Both the position numbers and the translations under genes were made by a program. Below the pieces are notes generated by a model. That model saw only the letters and a program-made list of their open reading frames with translations, ran no database searches and was not told the DNA's origin. From Gottfriedia acidiceleris (GTDB lineage: Bacteria > Bacillota > Bacilli > Bacillales > Bacillaceae_G): a stretch of DNA of 64,000 nucleotides. The stretch covers positions 62,001 through 126,000 of the forward strand of contig NZ_SCFN01000015.1 of the NCBI RefSeq assembly GCF_004138285.1. The letters are read 5' to 3'. Below are positions 9,317-18,939 of this stretch, in pieces; position 1 is the first letter of the stretch; each line of letters opens with the position of its first letter.

Positions 9317-10507
9317 ATGAAATACAAATTTGATCAGATAGTTGATCGAACCGGTACTTATTGTACACAGTGGGACTATATTGAAGATCGATTTGGAGTG
9401 CCAGATTTACTACCATTCTCGATTTCAGATACTGACTTTCAAAGTCCAGATGAAATAATACATGTGTTAGAAAAGCGAATGAAACACGGTATATTTGGCT
9501 ATACGCGATGGAATCATGCTGAATTTAAAGAATCAATTATAGATTGGTTTAGTAAAAGATTCTCCTGTGAAATAAAAGAAAATTGGATTTTTTATAGTCC
9601 AAGTGTCATTTATTCAATTTCGAAACTAATCGAATACTTGACGAATGAAGGTGATCATGTTGTTATCCAAACTCCGGCGTATGATGCGTTCTTTAAAGTC
9701 ATTCAAGATAACAATCGTTTCATTTCTGACAATCAATTAATCTATGAAGATGGTAAATATCGAATCGATTTTGATGATTTAGAACAAAAAATATCTCACG
9801 TGCGAGCCAAGGTCTTTCTACTATGTAGTCCGCATAACCCTTCAGGACGTGTGTGGACAAAGCATGAATTGGAAAGGATTGTAGGTTTATGTAATAAACA
9901 TAATGTATTTATCATTTCTGATGAAATTCATATGGATATCGTATATGAACCTAATTTCCATACTCCGATAATAAACACTAGCATCAATTTGGAGAATGTA
10001 TGTATTTGTACTTCTGCAAGTAAAACGTTTAACACTCCTGGGCTAGGTGGATCATATCTAATTTTACCTAATGAAATAATCAATAAAGAATTTCTTCTAT
10101 CTTTAAAAAATCGAGATGGCCTTTCATCTGCAAGCATTTTTGGGACATTAGCGACAATCGAAGCCTACAAAACCTGTGAGAACTGGGTTGATGAATTAGT
10201 CGAATATACTCATGATAATTTAAAAACAGTAAAAAATTATCTTAACAATCATCTTCCAAAACTTAAATTTACATTGCCAGAATCAACTTACCTAGCATGG
10301 ATTGATATTTCAGGGCTACCTTTTTCTAGTGAGCAATTACAACATGCACTTGTTCATCACGCAAAAGTAGCCATCATGCCCGGAGAGACATATGGTGAGG
10401 CTGGAAAAGGATTTATCCGCATGAATATTGGATGTCCCAAAACTAAGCTTATTGATGGATTAAATCGTCTAAAAAAAGCAATAGATTACTTAGAAAGTAA
10501 AAACTAG
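9317..10507 (+). CDS. MalY/PatB-type PLP-dependent C-S lyase (aminotransferase class I/II fold)
   Basis: Cystathionine beta-lyase-like enzyme of 396 residues. Typical family features are the N-terminal GTYCTQWDYIEDRFG, LLPFSISDTDFQSP, the substrate loop FGYTRW, HNPSGRVWTKHEL, the PLP-phosphate Asp in IISDEIHMDIVY, the Schiff-base lysine in SASKTFNTPGL, and the C-terminal Arg in GFIRMNIGCP. ATG 9317 is preferred over the in-frame TTG 9302 because TTGGGG lies about 9 bases before it. It is co-transcribed with the PTS gene. In E. coli MalY also represses MalT; no MalT is visible here, so plain cysteine-conjugate or cystathionine lyase activity is the safer call. Confidence 0.88.
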   Translation: MKYKFDQIVDRTGTYCTQWDYIEDRFGVPDLLPFSISDTDFQSPDEIIHVLEKRMKHGIFGYTRWNHAEFKESIIDWFSKRFSCEIKENWIFYSPSVIYSISKLIEYLTNEGDHVVIQTPAYDAFFKVIQDNNRFISDNQLIYEDGKYRIDFDDLEQKISHVRAKVFLLCSPHNPSGRVWTKHELERIVGLCNKHNVFIISDEIHMDIVYEPNFHTPIINTSINLENVCICTSASKTFNTPGLGGSYLILPNEIINKEFLLSLKNRDGLSSASIFGTLATIEAYKTCENWVDELVEYTHDNLKTVKNYLNNHLPKLKFTLPESTYLAWIDISGLPFSSEQLQHALVHHAKVAIMPGETYGEAGKGFIRMNIGCPKTKLIDGLNRLKKAIDYLESKN

Positions 10508-10517
10508 TTAATTTAAT

Positions 10518-10563
10518 AAACCTCTAAAAGTAGAAGACCAGAAAACTACTTTTAGAGGTTTTC
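10518..10563 (+). terminator. Terminator of the PTS-lyase operon
   Basis: AAACCTCTAAAAGTAG pairs with CTACTTTTAGAGGTTT, a 16-bp perfect stem 11 bases after the lyase stop. Confidence 0.88.
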
Positions 10564-10685
10564 ATTTGAAGAAAATAGTTGAAAATTACTTATTCCATTT
10601 TGTAAACATGTAGTTATTAATTTGAGAAGTAACATATATTCTATTAAATCGTTTTTTATAGAATATAATTTGGGGAAGTGTTAGA

Positions 10686-11918
10686 ATGACGGCCATTAAA
10701 GTTATTAAGCCATTCTCATCGAACTGGTATGTCTTACTGTCATTTGCTGTACTTGCAGGAATTAGCCAAATGCTTTGGTTAAATTTTGCACCTCTAATTT
10801 CATATTTAAAATCACATTACGAAGTTTCAGAGTCAGATATTAATTGGTTATTAATTGTATTTCCATTAATTTATATCGTATTTTCGATTCATTCAGGTAA
10901 AGTAATTGATCGAGCTGGATATCGATTTAGTATTTTACTGGGTGGTATTTTCATGTCCGTTTTTTCTACTATTAGAATTTTTGATTCAAGCTTCTCATTT
11001 TTACTAATTGGTCAAATAGGAGTTGCGATTGGCCAACCTTATATTTTAAATGCAATATCAAGTTTAGTAGCAGACTGGTTTCCTAAAAATAAACAAGCAA
11101 CAGCCACTGGTGTTGGCACAGTCGGTATGTTCATCGGTATGGCAGTCGCCTTAGCAGGGACTCCACTTCTTGTAAATCTTTTTGGATTCCAACCAACATT
11201 AGTCATCATGGCCATTTTAACAATTCTTGCAACACTCGTCTTTTACTTCATCGGTCACCATAATTCAGATTTCAACCGAAATTCCAGTACTTCAGGAAGT
11301 TTTAGTACTACATTTAAATTATTGAAAAACAAGAATCTTTTACTACTAAACATTGTTTCCTTTCTAGGTTTAGGAGTCTTTAATGGACTAACATCCTGGC
11401 TTGAACAAATCTTAAAACCGTACGGAATTTCATCAGAACAATCCGGAATTATAGGAGGCACTTTAATAGTCGGCGGTATTATTGGATCAATCGTTATCCC
11501 CCATTTTTCAGATAAAATTGCTAAAAGAAAGCCCTTCTTATTAATCACTATAATCGGCTCTCTTCTATTAATTTATCCTGTTTGTACTTCAGGGAACTTT
11601 GATTTTCTAATTGTAATAGGTAGTATCCTTGGATTCATATTTTTACCGGCCTTTGCTTTATTATTGTCGGCTACTGAAGAGCTAGTTGGTGAAAAAGTTT
11701 CCGGTGAAGCAACAGGACTACTTTTAATGGCAGGAAATTTAGGTGCCGTAATTGTAATTGGGGCGATGCAACTAATTAAAGGCAATCAGTCAACGTGGAA
11801 TCATTCAGTTTTTTTCATGCTAATTTTAATGATAATTGGTTTTTTCCTTATGATTTTATTTAAAGAAAGAGATTGTTTGGTAGTAGATAACAAGAAAAAT
11901 GATAACGAACAAAAGTAA
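10686..11918 (+). CDS. MFS transporter, FLVCR-like
   Basis: A 410-residue integral membrane protein with about 12 hydrophobic segments. It has the major facilitator loop motif after helix 2 (HSGKVIDRAGYRF, a G-x3-D-R-x-G-R-like motif) and the repeated half-motif near the middle (IPHFSDKIAKRKPF). QMLWLNFAPLI near the N-terminus resembles FLVCR-type MFS proteins, whose bacterial substrates are unknown. The ATG has GGGGAAG 10 bases upstream. It is monocistronic, flanked by terminators on both sides. Confidence 0.82.
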   Translation: MTAIKVIKPFSSNWYVLLSFAVLAGISQMLWLNFAPLISYLKSHYEVSESDINWLLIVFPLIYIVFSIHSGKVIDRAGYRFSILLGGIFMSVFSTIRIFDSSFSFLLIGQIGVAIGQPYILNAISSLVADWFPKNKQATATGVGTVGMFIGMAVALAGTPLLVNLFGFQPTLVIMAILTILATLVFYFIGHHNSDFNRNSSTSGSFSTTFKLLKNKNLLLLNIVSFLGLGVFNGLTSWLEQILKPYGISSEQSGIIGGTLIVGGIIGSIVIPHFSDKIAKRKPFLLITIIGSLLLIYPVCTSGNFDFLIVIGSILGFIFLPAFALLLSATEELVGEKVSGEATGLLLMAGNLGAVIVIGAMQLIKGNQSTWNHSVFFMLILMIIGFFLMILFKERDCLVVDNKKNDNEQK

Positions 11919-11958
11919 AAAAAAACATTGGAATCGATAAATTCCAATGCTTTTTTAT
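11919..11958. terminator. Bidirectional terminator between the MFS gene and truA
   Basis: CATTGGAAT/ATTCCAATG stem with A-run on the left and T-run on the right, serving both convergent genes. Confidence 0.85.
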
Positions 11959-11965
11959 TATAAAA

Positions 11966-12709
11966 TTATGACTTAAATTCTATTTTCTCCAAGTATAACC
12001 CACCAGGATCAGCAAGATTACTCACTTGAGCACGATCCTTTAATTCAATTATTTTCGATATATTTTCAGCTTGTAATCTTCCTGTTCCAACTTCAATTAG
12101 TGTTCCTACGATTTTTCTTACCATATTGTATAGGAAACCATTTCCGCTTATTCTAATTTGAATAAATCCGTCTATCATTTCAAAATCAATCGAGTAGATT
12201 TCTCGTACCATCGACTTCTTTTTAGATTTGGCATTTGAGAATGCTGTAAAATCATGCTCACCTAAAAAGTACTTGGCTGCAGCCTTCATTTTTTTAAGAT
12301 CTAATTTCTCTTCTACATGCATACTATATTTGCGCATAAATGGATTCGTATATTCCTCATTCCAAATTTTATATATATACGTTTTTGCACTAGTATTATA
12401 TCTTGAATGGAAACGGTCAGATTCAATCGAAACTTCCTTTATACTAATATCTCTAGGTAAATAACGATTTAAATAACTTTTAATTTCTATTTCAGGCATG
12501 TTCTCTTTCATTTTAAAATTAGCAATCTGTTCAAATGCGTGTACACCTGCATCAGTTCGACTACTTCCAATAATTTCAATTTCTCTTCCTACCATTTCTG
12601 ATATTACATTCTCGATTTTACCTTGAATTGTATTTTCACCATTACCAAGTCTTTGCCAGCCTTTATAACGGCCCCCATCATATTGAATGACTAATTTATA
12701 ATTGTTCAT
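11966..12709 (-). CDS. truA: tRNA pseudouridine(38-40) synthase TruA
   Basis: Isomerises uridines 38-40 of the tRNA anticodon stem-loop. 247 residues, normal length. The N-terminus YKLVIQYDGGRYKGWQR, the catalytic Asp in GSSRTDAGVHAFEQ and the C-terminal RISGNGFLYNMVRKIVGTL are diagnostic. The ATG follows AGGAGCAAGAG. In Bacillus the housekeeping truA normally sits with the ribosomal protein/ecfA cluster; this stand-alone copy may be a second paralogue. Confidence 0.92.
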   Translation of the reverse strand: MNNYKLVIQYDGGRYKGWQRLGNGENTIQGKIENVISEMVGREIEIIGSSRTDAGVHAFEQIANFKMKENMPEIEIKSYLNRYLPRDISIKEVSIESDRFHSRYNTSAKTYIYKIWNEEYTNPFMRKYSMHVEEKLDLKKMKAAAKYFLGEHDFTAFSNAKSKKKSMVREIYSIDFEMIDGFIQIRISGNGFLYNMVRKIVGTLIEVGTGRLQAENISKIIELKDRAQVSNLADPGGLYLEKIEFKS

Positions 12710-12780
12710 CTCTTGCTCCTTTATCTAACTCTAAGTATGTACTACTTTGCCTTTTACGTTAAGATTTTAAAGTACTGATC

Positions 12781-12799
12781 TTTTGTACTTCCTGCTCTT
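12781..12799. repeat. 19-nt sequence shared with 26760-26778
   Basis: TTTTGTACTTCCTGCTCTT occurs exactly here, about 70 bases upstream of truA, and again in the murQ leader. Both copies lie in leaders of minus-strand genes in the same orientation. Confidence 0.7.
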
Positions 12800-12955
12800 A
12801 ACACTTTACCACTTTTTTATCACATATCCTATTTTTAGCCTATTGGCTCTAAGTTCATAACTTTTTTCACTTTTTCACAAACTACTTTAAGACTATATAG
12901 TAGAAATGAGACATTTTACATTATACTAATAGTAACAATTTTGAGGGAGTTTGAC

Positions 12956-14074
12956 ATGGTACTTGATGAGTTGGCATTAAAGATCATTAATGAAGTTAGA
13001 AAGTTAATACAAGAGGATATCATTATTATTAATACAGGTGGCATCATTATAGCAAGTACAGACCCAGCACGAACTGGTACATTTCATGAAGGCTCATTAA
13101 TTGCAATTAATGAAAGAAAAACGTTCACGATCACATCTGAAGATGAAAATCGGTTAAATGGTGTGAAAGCTGGAATTAACCTTCCTATTTATTTTCAAAA
13201 TGAAATAGTCGGAGTAATTGGAATTACAGGAAATCCCGAGCAAATTTCCCCTTTTGGAGAAATGCTTCGTAGGATGACAGAATTATTAATTAGAGAAAAC
13301 TATTATACAGATCAAATTGATTTGCAACAAAGAACGTTAGAAGCATTTGTATTTGATTGGATTCAAGAGATTGAGTGGGATGATTATTTTTATGAACGTT
13401 CTACTATGCTAAATATTGATTTAAATTATATTAGGCAGGTTATTATTTTTGAATGGGAAAATACCAATATGGTCCCAATCGATACAAGACAACTAATAAT
13501 TGATCTAGCGAATCGAAATAAAGATGACATATTTGTTCGTTGGGGCAATAATCGAATTGTATTTTTGATAAAAATTGATGATACGAATAAGGATATTCAT
13601 AAACTACAAAGAATGCATGATTTATATGAGATCATAAAAAGTCGATTAAACTTTCCCATTGCTGCAGGCGTTGGGCAACAAATCACTCCAAAACAATTAC
13701 ATAAATCATATCATCAAGCAGCTCGTGCATTAAAAGTTGCATTAAAAACAAGTTCAATTATTTTTGATGAAGATTTAACAATTGATTTAATTCTGCAGGA
13801 ACTTTCACAAGAGATTAAGAAAACATTTATAGAACGGACGATTGCTCCTATTTTAAGTGAAGAGGATTTATTTATTACAATTAATGAGTATTTAAATCAA
13901 AATCAATCTCTTAAAAATACCGCACAATCTTTACATATTCATATAAACACACTTCTGTATCGCCTAGGTAAAATTACTGAATTAACGAAATTGAATCCTA
14001 AAGACATCCAAGATTTACTTAAATTGTATATCGGAACATACCTACTAGATGATTCTACAAAAAAACACCGATAA
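12956..14074 (+). CDS. CdaR/YsfB-like sugar-diacid type regulator of the glycolate oxidase genes
   Basis: A 372-residue activator-type regulator. Residues ~1-130 form the diacid_rec sensor domain (IIIINTGGIIIASTDPARTGTFHEG, IVGVIGITGNPEQ shortened here in reading). A GGDEF-like middle follows (PIAAGVGQQITPKQLHKSY), then a C-terminal PucR-type HTH_30 (NQSLKNTAQSLHIHINTLLY). ATG 12956 has AGGGAG 6 bases upstream; the frame extends 5 codons further to a TTG that lacks its own SD. The arrangement with glcD and glcF matches B. subtilis ysfB-ysfC-ysfD, so it probably senses a 2-hydroxy acid such as glycolate or glycerate and controls the two downstream genes. Confidence 0.88.
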   Translation: MVLDELALKIINEVRKLIQEDIIIINTGGIIIASTDPARTGTFHEGSLIAINERKTFTITSEDENRLNGVKAGINLPIYFQNEIVGVIGITGNPEQISPFGEMLRRMTELLIRENYYTDQIDLQQRTLEAFVFDWIQEIEWDDYFYERSTMLNIDLNYIRQVIIFEWENTNMVPIDTRQLIIDLANRNKDDIFVRWGNNRIVFLIKIDDTNKDIHKLQRMHDLYEIIKSRLNFPIAAGVGQQITPKQLHKSYHQAARALKVALKTSSIIFDEDLTIDLILQELSQEIKKTFIERTIAPILSEEDLFITINEYLNQNQSLKNTAQSLHIHINTLLYRLGKITELTKLNPKDIQDLLKLYIGTYLLDDSTKKHR

Positions 14075-14090
14075 ATGGTGTTTTTTCTGT
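14057..14090 (+). terminator. Terminator overlapping the end of the CdaR-like gene
   Basis: AAAAAACACC pairs with GGTGTTTTTT. The stem begins inside the last codons of the regulator, so glcD-glcF needs its own promoter or read-through. Confidence 0.8.
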
Positions 14091-14160
14091 ATGTTCTTCT
14101 ATAGTAAATTCATCTATTAACTCTTTATACTTGAATTAAGATAATGGGGGGAATTTATTT

Positions 14161-15573
14161 ATGATTACAAATGACATTGCACAAAGTTTTATAGCAATTG
14201 TTGGTAAAGAAAATTATGATGATTCAAAAGTGGAGAGACTCGTATATTCTTACGATGCTACACCGAATTTGCAATCTCTTCCGGATGCAGTCATTAGTCC
14301 TCGTTCTACTAAAGAAGTATCCGAAATTGTTAAAATCTGTAACGAACACCATATTCCAATTGTTCCTAGGGGCTCTGGAACGAATTTATGTGGTGGTACT
14401 TGTCCAACAGATGGTGGTATCGTTATCTTATTTAGACACTTAAACAATATTCTTGAGATAGATGAAGAAAACTTAACAATTACAGTTCAACCAGGTGTAG
14501 TGACTCTTGATATGATTAATACAATCGAAGAAAAAGGTTTATTTTATCCGCCAGATCCAAGCTCAATGAAAATTTCTACAATTGGCGGAAATATTAATGA
14601 AAATTCAGGTGGCTTACGTGGATTAAAATATGGTGTAACACGTGATTACGTCATTGCTCTTGAAATCGTATTAGCAAACGGAGACATTATTCGAACTGGT
14701 GGAAAGCTAGCAAAAGATGTTGCAGGATATGATTTTACTCGTTTATTTGTTGGTTCTGAAGGAACTTTAGGTATTATTACCGAGGCTACATTAAAGCTTA
14801 TTCCAATGCCAGAAACGAAAAAAACGATGCTTGCATTATATGATAGCTTGGAAGATGCAGCCAAAACCGTTTCTAAAATTATCGCTAATAAAATTATTCC
14901 TACTTCCCTTGAATTTATGGATCAACCTACTCTAGAAGTTGTTGAAAACTTTGCACAGATTGGGCTACCGACCGATGTAAAAGCTGTCTTATTAATTGAA
15001 CAAGATGGTCCTAGCGAAGTTGTAAACAGAGATATCGAATTAATAAAATCAATTTGCCAGCAAGAAAAATGTATTTCAGTTAGCGTAGCTAAGTCTGAAG
15101 AAGAAGCAGTAGCATTACGTACGGCTCGACGCTCTGCTCTTTCTGCTCTTGCACAATTAAGACCAACAACAATTTTAGAGGATGCAACTGTTCCACGTTC
15201 TAAAATTGCTGAAATGGTCTCAGCAATTAATGTAATTGCTGAAAAACATAATGTAAAAATTTGTACATTCGGTCATGCAGGAGATGGAAATCTACACCCT
15301 ACCTGTCCTACCGATGCTCGTGATCATGAAGAAATGGAACGAGTTGAAATGGCATTTGCAGAGATATTTGAAAAAGCAATTGAACTAGGTGGTACGATTA
15401 CAGGTGAACACGGTGTTGGAATCGTAAAAGCTCCTTACCTTGAATTAAAGCTTGGTAAAGAAGGCATTAACGCAATGCTCGCTGTCAAATCAGCTTTAGA
15501 TCCGAATCATATTATGAATCCAGGTAAAGTCTTTGCAAAAGACAGTCGTAAAAGAATGGTGGTGTCAAAATGA
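14161..15573 (+). CDS. glcD: Glycolate oxidase subunit GlcD (FAD-linked)
   Basis: Flavin subunit of glycolate/2-hydroxy-acid oxidase, which oxidises glycolate to glyoxylate. 470 residues. The N-terminal FAD_binding_4 domain has VPRGSGTNLCGG, the pyrophosphate-binding region PPDPSSMKISTIGGNINENS, and GLRGLKYGVTRDYV. The C-terminal FAD-oxidase domain has the conserved FGHAGDGNLHP and GEHGVGIVKAPYL. The ATG follows GGGGGGAATTT. It overlaps glcF by 4 bases (ATGA), so the two are translationally coupled. No GlcE subunit is present, as in B. subtilis ysfCD. Confidence 0.93.
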   Translation: MITNDIAQSFIAIVGKENYDDSKVERLVYSYDATPNLQSLPDAVISPRSTKEVSEIVKICNEHHIPIVPRGSGTNLCGGTCPTDGGIVILFRHLNNILEIDEENLTITVQPGVVTLDMINTIEEKGLFYPPDPSSMKISTIGGNINENSGGLRGLKYGVTRDYVIALEIVLANGDIIRTGGKLAKDVAGYDFTRLFVGSEGTLGIITEATLKLIPMPETKKTMLALYDSLEDAAKTVSKIIANKIIPTSLEFMDQPTLEVVENFAQIGLPTDVKAVLLIEQDGPSEVVNRDIELIKSICQQEKCISVSVAKSEEEAVALRTARRSALSALAQLRPTTILEDATVPRSKIAEMVSAINVIAEKHNVKICTFGHAGDGNLHPTCPTDARDHEEMERVEMAFAEIFEKAIELGGTITGEHGVGIVKAPYLELKLGKEGINAMLAVKSALDPNHIMNPGKVFAKDSRKRMVVSK

Positions 15574-16904
15574 CAACACTTCAAGAACAACAAGCTATCG
15601 GTCAACAATTTAAAGAGCGTATGAACGAAGATGAGCTTTTAAACTGTATGAGATGCGGTTTTTGTTTACCTAGCTGTCCAACTTATATTGAATCCGGTCA
15701 AAAAGAATCGCACTCACCACGTGGACGCATCGCTTTAATGAAAGCTGTAACGGATGGATTAATTGAACCTGATGAAGATGTGGAACGTACACTAGAGCTT
15801 TGTCTTGGTTGTCGCGCATGTGAGCCTGTTTGCCCTTCTGGTGTGAAATATGGTCATTTACTAGAAGAAGCTAGAGATATTATTGCTCAACACAAAAAAC
15901 ATTCACTTCCTGCACGAGCAGTTCGTAAAGTTTTATTTAAAGAACTTTTCCCGCATCAAAAACGTATGAGACTTGCAGTTGGTTTATTAGGTTTATATCA
16001 ACGAACAGGCCTTCAAGTCGTAGCAAGAAAAGCTGGAATTATGAAGCTAATCCCAAACAATTTATCTGCAATGGAAAAGGTTTTACCAAAGGTTCCGACT
16101 ATGAAACAAATGAAGTCACGACCTGATTATTTACCACCATTAAAAGAAAAAGTAAAGAAGGTTGCTTTTTTCTCTGGATGTTTAATGGATACAATGTTCT
16201 TAGAAACAAACAATGCAACGATGAAGCTTTTACAATTAGCTGGTTGTGAAATTGTCATTCCAAAAGACCAGGCGTGTTGTGGTGCATTACATGGTCATAG
16301 TGGTGAAAAGTCGATTGCAAAAGATATGGCAAAGAAAAACATCGAGGCCTTCGAAAATCTCGGAGTCGATTATATAATTACAAATGCTGGTGGCTGTGGT
16401 GGTTTCCTAATTGACTATGATCATCTTCTTAAAGACGATCCAAATTGGAAAGATCGAGCTCTTTCGTTTAAAAATAAACTAAAAGATATTTCAGAAATTC
16501 TAATAGAAGTTGAATTTCATAATAATGTAAAATTAAGTTTACCAGAACAAATTATTACGTATCAGGATTCATGCCATTTAAGAAATGTTATGAAAACCGC
16601 TTCTGCTCCAAGAACATTATTGAAGGCAATTCAAAATGTACACTATCACGAAATGAAAGATGCAGATCGTTGCTGCGGCTCAGCTGGTATATATAATATC
16701 GTCGAATCCGAAATGTCGATGCAAATACTAGATTACAAGATGAAGCAAGCAACAAAAACAAAAGCTACTACAATAGTAACTGCTAACCCTGGATGCTTAT
16801 TACAAATGAAGCTAGGTGTAGATCGAGAGAATCAATCAGAACAAGTGGAAGTTGTACACATAGTTGATTTACTTTTAAAAGCTGCTGAATATAAAGCAAA
16901 CTAA
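15570..16904 (+). CDS. glcF: Glycolate oxidase iron-sulfur subunit GlcF
   Basis: Electron-transfer partner of GlcD, 444 residues. Two 4Fe-4S ferredoxin motifs lie near the N-terminus (CMRCGFCLPSCP and CLGCRACEPVCP). Two CCG domains follow (ACCGALHGHSG and CCGSAGIYN), the cysteine-rich modules of heterodisulfide-reductase and GlcF-type proteins. The ATG overlaps the glcD TGA. It probably passes electrons to the quinone pool at the membrane. It is terminated by a strong hairpin. Confidence 0.93.
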   Translation: MTTLQEQQAIGQQFKERMNEDELLNCMRCGFCLPSCPTYIESGQKESHSPRGRIALMKAVTDGLIEPDEDVERTLELCLGCRACEPVCPSGVKYGHLLEEARDIIAQHKKHSLPARAVRKVLFKELFPHQKRMRLAVGLLGLYQRTGLQVVARKAGIMKLIPNNLSAMEKVLPKVPTMKQMKSRPDYLPPLKEKVKKVAFFSGCLMDTMFLETNNATMKLLQLAGCEIVIPKDQACCGALHGHSGEKSIAKDMAKKNIEAFENLGVDYIITNAGGCGGFLIDYDHLLKDDPNWKDRALSFKNKLKDISEILIEVEFHNNVKLSLPEQIITYQDSCHLRNVMKTASAPRTLLKAIQNVHYHEMKDADRCCGSAGIYNIVESEMSMQILDYKMKQATKTKATTIVTANPGCLLQMKLGVDRENQSEQVEVVHIVDLLLKAAEYKAN

Positions 16905-16910
16905 TTCTAA

Positions 16911-16945
16911 AAAAACACAAGGAATATAATCCTTGTGTTTTTTAT
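16911..16945 (+). terminator. Terminator of glcDF
   Basis: AAACACAAGGA/TCCTTGTGTTT stem followed by TTTT, just after the glcF stop. Confidence 0.88.
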
Positions 16946-16975
16946 TGCCCTATTATGCGTCAATTTTTATACAAT

Positions 16976-17004
16976 TAAAAGGCCAAGGAATAAATCCTTG
17001 GCTC
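16976..17004 (-). terminator. Terminator of the Ig-like repeat protein
   Basis: GCCAAGGA/TCCTTGGC stem with a TTTTAATT run on the minus strand, directly after that gene's stop. Confidence 0.82.
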
Positions 17005-17015
17005 CCATGTAACTA

Positions 17016-18443
17016 TTAATGTCTTACAACTGTATATGTTGCAGCAGCACTTTTATTTCCTGCTTTATCTTTTGCAGTGACAGAAATGACTGTACCTTTT
17101 TTCTGTGCTTTGATACTAACTGAATAAACTCCACTAGAGTTAGTTGTTGCAGATCCTAAAACCGTAGTACCTTTCTTAACCGTTACTACTGAACCTTTTT
17201 CAGCTTTTCCAGTTACTTTTAAATCATTGTCGTCTACACGATTGATTGTCGGTTTAGCTGGTGGAATTACATCCACAACCACTACATTTGTACCAGCACT
17301 CGTATTTCCTGCAGCATCCTTAGCCGTTACAGTTAACGTTGAGCCAGCACTTTGAACAGCGATTGTCACTGAGTACGTTCCAGTTGATGACGCTTTTACA
17401 GTTCCTAATGTTGTTGTTCCTTTCTTAACAGTAACTGTAGAATTTGCTTCTGCTTTTCCAGTTACGACCTTATCGTTGTTATCAACTCTGTTGACTATTG
17501 GTTTAGAAGGAGCGATTACATCTACAACTTTTGTTGTAGCCGCTGCACTAGTATTACCAGCTGCATCTTTAGCGTAAACACTTAAAGTTACTCCAGCTTG
17601 TAGTGCTTTAGTGATTTTAACTGAATAAGTTCCAGTAGATGTTGCTTTTACAGATCCTACTACTGTACTACCGTTTTTAACTGTTACAGTAGAATTAGCC
17701 TCCGCCTTTCCAGTAATAACTAAATCATTGTTATCAACTTTGTTTATTGACGGTTTATTTGGTGCTACATTATCTTCAAATAACGCAAAGATACCATAAA
17801 TATCATTTTCCGTATTGTCATCATAATCATCGTAATCATTATCAGTGACACCTACATAATATGTACCTGCTTTTACTTGATACTCCTGATCTTCCCATCC
17901 TGTCTCTTCATCATATTCTGAACCTAAAAATGTTACCTTACTAGGATCGTTTGCAAAATCTTTTTGAACAAGAAGGAAAAGTAAGTCAATAGCATCTGAA
18001 TTAGTAGCTCCAGATAACAACACTTTTCCATCTGTAGGTACGTTTACTTCATAAAAGTCTATATCGCCATACGGAAGTAGTTGACCTATCATAAGTGGCC
18101 CAAATGGTAATTCGTCTGCCAAATCGAAATCATCATTAGATTCATATTCATATAAAGTATCGTCTTCTTCTGTTGTACTATAGCTTGAAGTATTTATAGA
18201 TTGCTTTTGGCCAGATAGATTAATAGATTTCTTTTGATTAAAACGATTTACTTTTGCTGTAATATCAGGGTGATTAAAAGTATGAAAATCATTTGAAACT
18301 GCCGGAAGCTGCTTTTCTATTTGATTCTCGCTAGTTTTCTTTAATATATCATAACTGTTCTCTTCTGCATGAGCAGTTGTGAAAGATAATGGTGAAGCTA
18401 ATAAACCTAAAGTTGCTAAAGATAAAATTCCCTTTTTCATCAT
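17016..18443 (-). CDS. Secreted protein with a PPC-like domain and three Ig-like repeats
   Basis: A 475-residue exported protein. Start 18443 (or the adjacent ATG 18440) is chosen because AAAGGGG lies about 10 bases upstream; the longer frame to 18503 has no SD. A signal peptide runs MMKKGILSLATLGLL to TTAHA. A pre-peptidase C-terminal-like domain follows (EYESNDDFDLADELP, GDIDFYEV, GTYYVGVTDNDYDD). Three tandem ~82-residue bacterial Ig-like domains each contain KVDNND or RVDNND, TGKAEANSTVTVK and KDAAGNTSA. No anchor motif is present. It is probably an extracellular binding or adhesive protein without a catalytic domain. The Ig repeats are similar enough to suggest duplication within the gene. 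Confidence 0.8.
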   Translation of the reverse strand: MMKKGILSLATLGLLASPLSFTTAHAEENSYDILKKTSENQIEKQLPAVSNDFHTFNHPDITAKVNRFNQKKSINLSGQKQSINTSSYSTTEEDDTLYEYESNDDFDLADELPFGPLMIGQLLPYGDIDFYEVNVPTDGKVLLSGATNSDAIDLLFLLVQKDFANDPSKVTFLGSEYDEETGWEDQEYQVKAGTYYVGVTDNDYDDYDDNTENDIYGIFALFEDNVAPNKPSINKVDNNDLVITGKAEANSTVTVKNGSTVVGSVKATSTGTYSVKITKALQAGVTLSVYAKDAAGNTSAAATTKVVDVIAPSKPIVNRVDNNDKVVTGKAEANSTVTVKKGTTTLGTVKASSTGTYSVTIAVQSAGSTLTVTAKDAAGNTSAGTNVVVVDVIPPAKPTINRVDDNDLKVTGKAEKGSVVTVKKGTTVLGSATTNSSGVYSVSIKAQKKGTVISVTAKDKAGNKSAAATYTVVRH

Positions 18444-18868
18444 AATATTCTTTCCCCTTTGTGTTTCGTTCGTTATAGTGAACCCCTTATTAGTATCCTT
18501 CAATAATTCCCCAAACGCAATATAAATTTCACCTTAAACTAATAAAACTTTATGACCGCCAAACAGTACTTAAGTCCGATTTAATTTGATCACATAATCA
18601 CCCTCTTCTAGGATCAAAACATGTTGTGATTGTAACTAACCACTTCATTTCATATATCACCTCCCCTAGTGAATGGATTACATCAATCACAATAACATGT
18701 GCGTTTTTTCTGCCTTCCCGAACAGCTTTTCTAATCCTCCTTTATATTTTTGATGTTAACCATATTTTACCTACATACCCTTTCATTTTTTTGAATACCC
18801 AACTGATCATCATATCAACTCTCTTAAAAATAGACTCTGTTAAACTAAAATGTTGATTTTTGCGTACT
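18444..18868. other. Intergenic region with a reversed copy of a repeat fragment
   Basis: No gene is convincing here. At 18828-18862 the minus strand carries CAACATTTTAGTTTAACAGA, similar to the CAACAATCTACTTTAACAGA half of the repeats at 24.4 and 24.7 kb. The rest is the promoter region of the Ig-like protein gene. Confidence 0.5.
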
Positions 18869-18902
18869 AAAAAAGACTGTTTTAACCAAACAGTCTTTTT
18901 AA
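18869..18902. terminator. Bidirectional terminator
   Basis: AAAAGACTGTTT/AAACAGTCTTTT stem with a 5-base loop, downstream of the minus-strand membrane protein gene at 18940. Confidence 0.82.
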
Positions 18903-18904
18903 TG

Positions 18905-18939
18905 CTTATTCAACTAAAGCACAGCGTTAGTTGGATAAG
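18905..18939. repeat. 35-bp palindromic repeat, subtype with AAAGCA core
   Basis: CTTATTCAACTAA and TTAGTTGGATAAG form near-perfect ends around AGCACAGCG. It abuts the stop codon of the gene at 18940. It is related to the element at 21422 in opposite orientation, and its ends match the TATCCTGCC-core elements. Confidence 0.7.

Noticed and set aside
18626-18856. 76-codon plus-strand frame in the spacer before 18.9 kb
   Set aside because: No SD, biased hydrophobic composition, and overlap with a reversed repeat fragment.
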